Assembly: GCA_038209965.1 (NCBI GenBank)
Contig: JBBQXF010000186.1
Coordinates: 1-5,503 of the forward strand
Reading direction: 5' to 3'
Source of the DNA: JALONO01 sp038209965
GTDB taxonomy: Bacteria > Bacteroidota > Bacteroidia > Cytophagales > Thermoflexibacteraceae
Length of the DNA stretch: 5,503 nucleotides
Positions within the stretch are counted from its first letter, which is position 1, and each line of letters starts with the position of its first letter. Below are positions 1-5,503 of the stretch, one piece after another. Made by a program: the position numbers and the translations under genes. The notes under the pieces were generated by a model that did no database searches, had not been told where the DNA came from, and saw only the letters and a list, made by a program, of their open reading frames with translations.

Positions 1-1
1 T

Positions 2-1216
2 GATAATAAGCTCGAAATGGCCAATACCTTCAATGCGCTTGGTCACCTGAACCAGTCGATTGGGAACATTGACGAGGCCACGGAAAATTACCGCCAGGCC
101 TTGGCTTTGGCCCGGCAAGCCAATGACAGCGCGGTGCTGGCCCTCATCTTGTCCAGTTTGGGCGATCTGGCCGTTCGGCAGCGACAGTTTCAAGGGGCGC
201 TCACCAACTATTTTGAGGCGTTGAAATTTTCGCAGCAAACGAATGACAGCTATTTGATTTCCAATGTATTGATTAATTTGAGCCGCTTGTACTTGGTGCG
301 TGGGCAGCCAAAACCGGGCCTTGTCTATGCCCAGCGGGCACTCGCGGCCAGCCAAAAGCTTAAATCTGTGCGGGCCTTGGCCAACCTGGCCAAGGCCAAC
401 CTCGCCTTGGCCGATGGCTACTTTGCGATCGGGGAAACGGGCAAAGCCTTTGCCAGCCAAAAAAGCGCGATCGACCTGCGCGATAGCCTGCAACGCTTGC
501 GCAATGCCGAGGAAGTGGCCAAGGTAAATGCGGGCTTTCAAGTGGAACGCAGGCAGCGCGAAATGGAAAAGCTTCAGCTCCGGGAGCGGGAAAGCTTGGC
601 CCGCCAAAACTTGAACCGCCAGCTTTTTACGGCGGGAATTATCTTCTTGCTCCTCTTCTCCTTGTTGCTGGTGGCCCACAATCAACGCAAACTCAAGACC
701 AACCGGGTCTTGGCCCGTAAAAATGCTGCGCTGGTGGCCCAAAAACAACAAATCAACGCCCAGACCAGTCAGATGCGGGCCGTGAACCAGCAAGTTGAGC
801 TATCCAACCAAGTTCTAGCCCAAGCTTTGGCCGAAATATCCCGAAAAAACGAAGAACTTCACCGATATGCTGACGAACTGGACGAAAAGGTGCAAAGCCG
901 GACTGCCGCCCTATTGAACCAAAACGAGAAACTGGTGGAATATGGGTTTGTCAATGCCCATAAACTGCGCGCTCCGGTTGCTTCCATTCTGGGCCTTACC
1001 CGCCTGCTGATGATGACCCCCCTCCAGCAACACGAGTTTGAACTGGTGGCCGCCTTGGATCAAACCACCAAACAGTTGGATGTAATTGTCCATGAAATTC
1101 AAGCTATTTTGCAGTCGGCCGAATATCGGGAGGATCGCGGCGGTGATCCCGCTCAGGATGATGTAAAATTTTCCGCCACCAATACTGACACGGCCAACGA
1201 CACCCGCAATGGCTAG
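2..1216 (+). CDS. TPR-repeat membrane signalling protein ending in a DHp (HisKA-like) hairpin, 5'-partial
   Basis: The reading frame is open to the left edge. The first in-frame ATG (17) lies inside a TPR helix, so the true start is upstream; residues below are counted from that Met. About four TPR units span residues 2-155 (LGHLNQSIGNIDEA, LGDLAVRQRQFQGA and similar). A charged helix follows (160-200), then one transmembrane segment (about 203-220), a long Gln/Lys/Glu-rich coiled coil (about 222-305), and an H-box NAHKLRAPVASILGL with His315. A second helix (about 338-368) completes the dimerization hairpin. A hydrophilic tail of about 30 residues follows and the protein stops. No N, G1 or G2 boxes of an HATPase domain are present, and the next gene begins at once on the other strand. 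By analogy with Bacteroidota TPR sensor kinases, the TPRs are probably periplasmic and the coiled coil and hairpin cytoplasmic (inference). Its ligand and partner are unknown. It could be a non-catalytic phosphorelay or scaffold protein, or a degraded kinase. Confidence 0.85.
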   Translation, partial: DNKLEMANTFNALGHLNQSIGNIDEATENYRQALALARQANDSAVLALILSSLGDLAVRQRQFQGALTNYFEALKFSQQTNDSYLISNVLINLSRLYLVRGQPKPGLVYAQRALAASQKLKSVRALANLAKANLALADGYFAIGETGKAFASQKSAIDLRDSLQRLRNAEEVAKVNAGFQVERRQREMEKLQLRERESLARQNLNRQLFTAGIIFLLLFSLLLVAHNQRKLKTNRVLARKNAALVAQKQQINAQTSQMRAVNQQVELSNQVLAQALAEISRKNEELHRYADELDEKVQSRTAALLNQNEKLVEYGFVNAHKLRAPVASILGLTRLLMMTPLQQHEFELVAALDQTTKQLDVIVHEIQAILQSAEYREDRGGDPAQDDVKFSATNTDTANDTRNG

Positions 1217-3258
1217 CTCACCCCGCTGCCATTGGCCACTTCTTGGGCCGGTTGCACCAGCACGAGTTTGCCATCCCGGTCTTTGGCGGTCAAGATCATG
1301 CCCTGCGACACAATGCCCCGCAGCTCGCGGGGAGCCAAGTTGACCACCACCAATACCCGCTGCCCCACCAGATCAGCCGGGTTGAAATATTCGGCAATGC
1401 CGCTCACCACCGTGCGCTGATCCAGCCCGGTGTCCAAAGTGAATTTTAACAGCTTGTTGGCTTTGGGCACTTTTTCGCAGGCCAATACTTCGGCCACCCG
1501 GATGTCCAACTTCGAGAAGTCATCGTAAACAATCTCTGCCTTGAGTGGGGCGGCCGGGGTTTGGGCCAATTTGCTTTGGTGCAATTTGTCGATCTGCTTC
1601 TGGATGTCGGCATCCTCCACTTTCTGAAACAACAAAAAGGGTTGGTTGATCGATTGTCCGCCCGCTATGACCACTTCCTCGTCCCAACGGTAATGAGTTT
1701 GGGGCAGGTTGAACATCCGTAAAATCTTGGTGGCGGTCTCGGGCAAAAACGGCTGGAGGCACACCCCCAAATGCGTCGCCAACAGCAGGGCATTGCTCAA
1801 GGCTTCGGCGGCTTTCTCCGGCTCGGTCTTAATGGTTTTCCACGGCTCGGTATCGGTCAAATATTTGTTGCCGGTGCGGGCCAGATCGATCACCTCAAAC
1901 AAGCCCGCCTTGAACTTGAAATTGCCCAAATGCTGGTCGAGGGCATCGTAGGTTTTGCCCACTGCCTCGCGCAGGCCCGCGTGGGTGAACTCTAACTGGG
2001 CCGCCGAACTGGGCACTTTGCCTTCATAAAATTTATGGATCAGCACGGCCACCCGGTTTACCAAATTGCCCAAAATAGCCACCAACTCGCTATTGATCCG
2101 GGTTTGGTAATCTTTCCAAGTAAATTCGCTGTCACCGGTTTCGGGGGCGATGCTGCTCAACACGTACCGCAGCTCATCGTTACGGCCCGGAAATTCGTCC
2201 ATGTATTCGTGGAGCCAAACCGCCCAATTGCGCGAAGTAGAAATTTTATCGCCCTCCAAGTTTAAAAACTCGTTGGCGGGCACGTTGTCGGGGAGGATAA
2301 ATTCTCCGTGGGCCTTGAGCACAATCGGGAAAATGATGCAGTGGAACACAATATTGTCTTTGCCCACAAAATGGATCAAGCGCGTATCGGGGCTTTTCCA
2401 GTAATCTTCCCAGTTTTTGTCCTGTTGGCGGGCCCATTCGCGGGTGGCCGAAATGTAGCCAATGGGCGCATCGAGCCAGACATAGAGCACTTTGCCGGCG
2501 GCTTCCTCGGGCGGCAATGGCACCGGGATGCCCCAATCCAGGTCGCGGGTCATTGCCCGGGCCTGCAGCCCACCTTCGATCCAAGATTTGCACTGGCCAT
2601 AAACGTTGGTTTTCCACACCCCCTGTTTCTCGTTCACTATCCACTCGCGCAGCCAGTCTTCGTATTGATCCAAGGGCAAATACCAGTGTTTGGTGCGTTT
2701 CAGCACTGGAGGGGTGTCGGTCAGGGTCGAGCGGGGATTGATCAGGTCGGTGGGGCTCAACGTGCTGCCGCACTTTTCGCACTGGTCGCCGAAGGCCCGG
2801 TCGTGGCCGCACTTGGGGCAGGTGCCGATGATGTACCGATCGGCCAAAAACTGCTGGGCCTTTTCGTCAAAATATTGTTCCGATTCTTGTACCACAAATT
2901 TGCCCTGATCATTGAGCCGGGTGAAAATCGCTTGGGCGGTTTCGGTGTGGATCGGGGCCGAGGTACGGTGGTAAATATCGAACGACATCCCAAACCGGGC
3001 GAAAGTGTCCTTGATTTGGGTGTGGTACTTGTCAATGATTTGGCGTGGCGTGGTATTTTCCTTTTTGGCCCGCATGGTAATGGCCGCCCCGTATTCATCG
3101 CTCCCACACACAAAAGCCACATCCTCGCCCTTGAGGCGCAGGTAACGGACGTAGGTGTCGGCGGGCAAGTACGCCCCAGCCAAGTGCCCAATGTGCAAAG
3201 GGCCGTTGGCGTAGGGGAGGGCTGCCGTGATGAGGTGGCGTTTGAACTTCTTGGTCAT
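1213..3258 (-). CDS. metG: Methionyl-tRNA synthetase (MetRS)
   Basis: Cytoplasmic class I aminoacyl-tRNA synthetase that charges tRNA-Met, including the initiator, using ATP. Length is 681 residues, close to the 677 of E. coli MetRS. The class I signature HIGH is at residues 22-25 after PYANGPL. The connective-peptide zinc knuckle has Cys147, Cys150, Cys160 and Cys163 (CPKC-x9-CEKC). The second signature is KISTS (338-342, in GDKISTSRNW), a variant of KMSKS. The helical anticodon-binding region (about 385-545) has Asn398, Arg402 and Trp473, with the same local motifs as the E. coli anticodon-reading residues Asn391, Arg395 and Trp461. A C-terminal OB-fold tRNA-binding domain of the Trbp111/EMAP type covers about 577-681 (DFSKLDIRVAEV, SQGMIL). 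The start at 3258 puts HIGH at the usual distance from the N-terminus; no Shine-Dalgarno precedes it. The gene is intact, and its TAG stop overlaps the convergent gene's stop by 4 bp. Confidence 0.98.
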   Translation of the reverse strand: MTKKFKRHLITAALPYANGPLHIGHLAGAYLPADTYVRYLRLKGEDVAFVCGSDEYGAAITMRAKKENTTPRQIIDKYHTQIKDTFARFGMSFDIYHRTSAPIHTETAQAIFTRLNDQGKFVVQESEQYFDEKAQQFLADRYIIGTCPKCGHDRAFGDQCEKCGSTLSPTDLINPRSTLTDTPPVLKRTKHWYLPLDQYEDWLREWIVNEKQGVWKTNVYGQCKSWIEGGLQARAMTRDLDWGIPVPLPPEEAAGKVLYVWLDAPIGYISATREWARQQDKNWEDYWKSPDTRLIHFVGKDNIVFHCIIFPIVLKAHGEFILPDNVPANEFLNLEGDKISTSRNWAVWLHEYMDEFPGRNDELRYVLSSIAPETGDSEFTWKDYQTRINSELVAILGNLVNRVAVLIHKFYEGKVPSSAAQLEFTHAGLREAVGKTYDALDQHLGNFKFKAGLFEVIDLARTGNKYLTDTEPWKTIKTEPEKAAEALSNALLLATHLGVCLQPFLPETATKILRMFNLPQTHYRWDEEVVIAGGQSINQPFLLFQKVEDADIQKQIDKLHQSKLAQTPAAPLKAEIVYDDFSKLDIRVAEVLACEKVPKANKLLKFTLDTGLDQRTVVSGIAEYFNPADLVGQRVLVVVNLAPRELRGIVSQGMILTAKDRDGKLVLVQPAQEVANGSGVS

Positions 3259-3290
3259 ACTCGGCGGCTGGTTTTAGGTGTTCAGGTCGG

Positions 3291-3298
3291 CAAATTTG
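3291..3298 (-). promoter_or_regulatory. Possible metG promoter -7 element
   Basis: CAAATTTG matches the Bacteroidota -7 consensus TAnnTTTG at all but its first base when read on the minus strand. It would place transcription start about 25 nt before the metG ATG. No TTG-like -33 element is visible at the expected spacing. The octamer is its own reverse complement, so its orientation is assigned only from its position. This is a weak call. Confidence 0.28.
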
Positions 3299-3406
3299 GG
3301 GCATTTCGGGCAGAAAGCCATGTTGGCCCTAGCTTCGGGCCCCGGATAATAAGCATTGGGGCGGGACAAAAAGTTCAGTTCCACCAACCCGCGTGCAGAC
3401 TTTATG

Positions 3407-3414
3407 TATCTTTG
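3407..3414 (+). promoter_or_regulatory. Bacteroidota-type -7 promoter element (TATCTTTG) for the esterase gene
   Basis: TATCTTTG is an exact match to the TAnnTTTG -7 consensus used by the primary sigma factor of Bacteroidota. It predicts transcription start near 3421, a leader of about 30 nt before the ATG at 3453. No good TTTG -33 element lies at the usual spacing. The element settles the start choice: an in-frame GTG at 3393 would lie upstream of the promoter and would bury the signal peptide, so ATG 3453 is preferred. Confidence 0.6.
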
Positions 3415-3452
3415 GCGAACAGCCTTTCCGTTTGACGTTCTTCATTGCTCTC

Positions 3453-4745
3453 ATGAAAAGATATTTCCAACTTTGTTTTTTTGTACTTTTGACCAATCTC
3501 GCCGTGGCCCAGCCCGCCGAGCGGATGATAAAAGTGGTGGTGGCCCCTGATCATGACGACTGGGTTTATAAAGTGGGCGAAAAAGTCACTTTTTCGGTGG
3601 CAGTGCTCAAAAATGGCAACTTGCTCAAGAACACCAAGATCAGCTATTTGACTGGCCCCGAAAAGTTTGAAACCAAACAAGATAGCCTCCTGCTGAAAGA
3701 TGGCAGCGGCAAACTCGAGGGTGGCACAATGACCACCCCGGGTTTTTTGCGCTGCACAATAGTGGCCAAGGTGGACGGCAAAGAATACCGCAATTTGGCC
3801 ACGGCTGCTTTTGACCCGGAAAAAATCCAGCCCGCCGTGGAGCTGCCCACTGATTTTGCCCAGTTTTGGGCCAAGGCCAAGGCTGATCTGGCCAAGGTTC
3901 CGCTGGATGCCAAGCTCACTTTGCTGCCCGATCGGTGCACTGAAACGGTCAATGTATATCACCTCAACCTTCAAAATTTTCGGGAAGGGGGCACAGTCCG
4001 CCAGTATGGGATCTTGTGCGTGCCCAAGAAAGAGGGCAAATATCCCGCGCTGCTGCGGGTGCCGGGCGCGGGCATCCGCCCGTATGCCGGTGATGTGCGC
4101 ACGGCCGAGCGCGGGGTGATCACGCTCGAGATTGGCATCCACGGCATCCCCCTCACCCTGGATCCAGCGGTTTACGGCGATCTGGGTGCCGGCTTGGCCA
4201 ACCAATACTGGGCCCACAACCTCGACAACCGGGATCTGTACTACTACAAACGGGTGTTCATGGGGTGCGTCCGGGCCAATGATTTTTTGGTGAGCCTGCC
4301 CCAATTTGACGGCCAGCGGTTGGCCGTGGCGGGCGGCAGCCAAGGCGGGGCCCTGTCCATCGTGACGGCCGCCCTCGATCCCCGGGTCAAATGGGCCGCT
4401 CCCACTTACCCCGCCATGGCCGATATGGTGGGCTACCTCAAGGGCCGGGCGGGTGGCTGGCCCCATATTTTTGACAAAAACAACTTGCACCACCACACGG
4501 AAGCCAAAATCAAGACCGCCGCTTATTATGACGTGGTCAATTTTGCCCGCACCCTCAAAGTGCCCTGTATCTACTCCATGGGGTTCAATGACGAAACCTG
4601 CCCACCCACTTCCATGTTTGCGGCCTATAACTCGATCGCTGCGCCCAAAGAATTGAAATTGTACCAAGAAACCGGTCATTGGACTTACCCAGAGGAGAAT
4701 GAAGCCATTACCAACTGGCTGATGGAAAGGTTGTTGGGGAAGTAA
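3453..4745 (+). CDS. Secreted CE7-family acetylxylan esterase/cephalosporin-C deacetylase-like hydrolase
   Basis: 430 residues, probably exported. Residues 1-19 form a signal peptide (MKRYF, hydrophobic core, AVA then Gln20), suggesting signal peptidase I cleavage and a periplasmic or extracellular enzyme. Residues about 25-125 look beta-rich (VGEKVTFSVAVLKNG), probably an Ig-like N-terminal domain. The alpha/beta-hydrolase domain follows (about 130-430). The nucleophile elbow is GGSQGG with Ser296; the likely triad partners are Asp380 (GFNDETCPP) and His409 (ETGHW). The GxSQGG elbow and the D-x-x-CPP motif are typical of CE7 enzymes, which remove acetyl groups from xylo-oligosaccharides and other small esters. 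NRDLYYYKRVFMGCVRA before the elbow also fits the family. The true substrate is not evident, and no xylanase or sugar transporter is visible nearby. The start at 3453 is chosen on the signal peptide and the promoter at 3407. The next gene follows 81 bp later on the same strand. Confidence 0.9.
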   Translation: MKRYFQLCFFVLLTNLAVAQPAERMIKVVVAPDHDDWVYKVGEKVTFSVAVLKNGNLLKNTKISYLTGPEKFETKQDSLLLKDGSGKLEGGTMTTPGFLRCTIVAKVDGKEYRNLATAAFDPEKIQPAVELPTDFAQFWAKAKADLAKVPLDAKLTLLPDRCTETVNVYHLNLQNFREGGTVRQYGILCVPKKEGKYPALLRVPGAGIRPYAGDVRTAERGVITLEIGIHGIPLTLDPAVYGDLGAGLANQYWAHNLDNRDLYYYKRVFMGCVRANDFLVSLPQFDGQRLAVAGGSQGGALSIVTAALDPRVKWAAPTYPAMADMVGYLKGRAGGWPHIFDKNNLHHHTEAKIKTAAYYDVVNFARTLKVPCIYSMGFNDETCPPTSMFAAYNSIAAPKELKLYQETGHWTYPEENEAITNWLMERLLGK

Positions 4746-4826
4746 GAAAAGCTGACCAATTAAACCTGCCCAATTTTTACTATCTTATCAACTTCAATCA
4801 ACCGCTTAGTTTACTCGTTATAAACA

Positions 4827-5503
4827 ATGAAAAAAGCACTGTTGGGATTTTTGTTTTTGTCGGTTTCAGTTTTCGTTCAAGCCCAAAAAATTCCGTTGGC
4901 CAGTTCCCCTACGGTTGAATTGTCCACCTATTTCAAGCCGCTCAAGTGGCGCAATATTGGCCCGTTTCGGGGTGGTCGCTCGGTTACGGCCTGCGGCGAT
5001 CTGAGCGATCCGCAGGTGTATTACATGGGCACTTGTAGCGGTGGATTGTGGAAAACCGAAGATGCGGGCCAAGGCTGGTTCAATGTCTCGGATGGATATT
5101 TCAAAACCGGCTCGGTCGGGGCCGTGGCAGTGGCCGACAGCGATCCCAACATCGTGTATGTGGGCATGGGCGAACATGCCCCGCGCGGCGTAATGACCTC
5201 TTATGGCGATGGAGTGTACAAAAGTACCGATGCAGGTAAAACTTGGACGCACTTGGGGCTGGAACTTACCCGCCACGTTGCGTGGATCCGGATCCATCCC
5301 CAAAACCCTGACATGGTGTACGTGGCCGCTCAAGGGGCCTTGCACGGCCCAAATCCCGAGCGCGGTGTTTATCGAAGCACAGATGGTGGTAAAAATTGGC
5401 AAAAAGTACTTTATGTGGATGAAAATACCGGCTGCGCGGACTTGGCAATGGATCCATCCAATGCCTTGGTACTCTATGCCGCCATGTGGGATCACCGCCG
5501 CCT
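4827..5503 (+). CDS. Secreted Asp-box/BNR (VPS10-sortilin-like) beta-propeller protein, 3'-partial
   Basis: The frame is open from ATG 4827 to the right edge, giving 225 residues of an incomplete protein. Residues 1-19 form a signal peptide (MKKALLGFLFL, ending VQA before Gln20). WRNIGPFRGGR (41-51) begins a propeller. Three Asp-box type motifs follow: KTEDAGQGW (76-84), KSTDAGKTW (132-140) and RSTDGGKNW (183-191). They alternate with blade strands such as DPNIVYVGMGE (106-116) and NPDMVYVAAQG (160-170). This matches large Bacteroidota exoproteins annotated as VPS10/sortilin or BNR 'glycosyl hydrolase', usually around 1000 residues (from memory). The Asp-box stabilises a blade and does not by itself prove glycosidase activity, so the function is open: binding protein, hydrolase or structural exoprotein. 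A-rich ATAAACA precedes the ATG and there is no Shine-Dalgarno. There is no clear terminator between this gene and the esterase, so read-through is possible. Confidence 0.88.
   Translation, partial: MKKALLGFLFLSVSVFVQAQKIPLASSPTVELSTYFKPLKWRNIGPFRGGRSVTACGDLSDPQVYYMGTCSGGLWKTEDAGQGWFNVSDGYFKTGSVGAVAVADSDPNIVYVGMGEHAPRGVMTSYGDGVYKSTDAGKTWTHLGLELTRHVAWIRIHPQNPDMVYVAAQGALHGPNPERGVYRSTDGGKNWQKVLYVDENTGCADLAMDPSNALVLYAAMWDHRR

Noticed and set aside
1130..1300. A frameshifted HATPase domain following the H-box protein
   Set aside because: No N-, G1- or G2-box-like sequence is seen in other frames, and the DNA beyond 1216 is the intact 3' end of metG.
2246..2812. 188-codon minus-strand frame inside metG in another phase
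   Set aside because: Arg/Pro-rich out-of-frame translation within metG; the overlapping MetRS frame is intact, so there is no sign of a frameshift or nested gene.
3321..3355. GC-rich stretch with GGGCCC as a hairpin or attenuator for metG
   Set aside because: Only imperfect stems of about four pairs can be drawn, with no T-run; there is no T-box-like or leader-peptide structure.
2308..3435. Long plus-strand open frame (375 codons) antisense to metG
   Set aside because: It lies almost wholly opposite a canonical metG, has no recognisable domain, and mirrors metG codon bias; Gly/Val/Ala-rich composition is typical of an antisense shadow.
3402..4679. Long minus-strand open frame (425 codons) opposite the esterase
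   Set aside because: It is antisense to a clear CE7 hydrolase with a signal peptide and catalytic motifs, and is itself rich in His/Gly/Val with no family signature.
4781..4788. TATCTTAT as a promoter for the propeller gene
   Set aside because: It differs from TAnnTTTG at two of the six defined positions and has no TTG at the expected upstream spacing, so it is too weak to annotate.
5284..5295. Tandem GGATCC-GGATCC
   Set aside because: It falls within ordinary codons for Trp-Ile-Arg-Ile of a propeller strand; most likely chance.
4866..5495. Minus-strand open frame of 209 codons near the right edge
   Set aside because: It is opposite the Asp-box propeller gene, whose plus-strand frame has a signal peptide and three repeat motifs; the minus frame has no recognisable motif.

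Overview
The window looks like a chromosomal piece of a Bacteroidota genome with moderate G+C (about half). Three things point there. A promoter element matching TAnnTTTG lies upstream of the esterase gene. No start codon has a Shine-Dalgarno sequence in front of it. Two exported proteins are predicted to begin with Gln after signal-peptide cleavage. A TPR/transmembrane/H-box protein with a Cytophagia- or Saprospiria-like H-box adds to this. I cannot place it more finely than the phylum.

Layout: (1) From the left edge to 1216 on the plus strand is the 3' part of a membrane-anchored TPR signalling protein. It ends in a histidine-kinase dimerization/phospho-acceptor hairpin with no ATPase domain after it. 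(2) Positions 1213-3258 on the minus strand hold a complete methionyl-tRNA synthetase gene, metG. Its stop codon overlaps that of the first gene inside a single CTAG. (3) A 194-bp divergent intergenic region (3259-3452) carries the promoter of the next gene and perhaps that of metG. (4) Positions 3453-4745 on the plus strand encode a secreted CE7-type (acetylxylan esterase/cephalosporin deacetylase) alpha/beta hydrolase with an N-terminal beta-rich domain. (5) After 81 bp with no evident terminator, a secreted Asp-box (BNR/VPS10-sortilin-like) beta-propeller protein begins at 4827 and runs off the right edge.

The esterase and the propeller protein both enter the Sec pathway, lie in the same direction and are close together, so they may be co-transcribed. 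No shared pathway can be shown from the sequence. metG is housekeeping and has no evident functional link to its neighbours. I see no tRNA, rRNA, CRISPR array, insertion sequence, phage or integrase signal. The part most worth a second look is the kinase-like protein: it keeps the H-box histidine but lacks the catalytic domain, and has Lys where kinases usually have an acidic residue. The window is otherwise ordinary, and I found no convincing undescribed multi-gene system.
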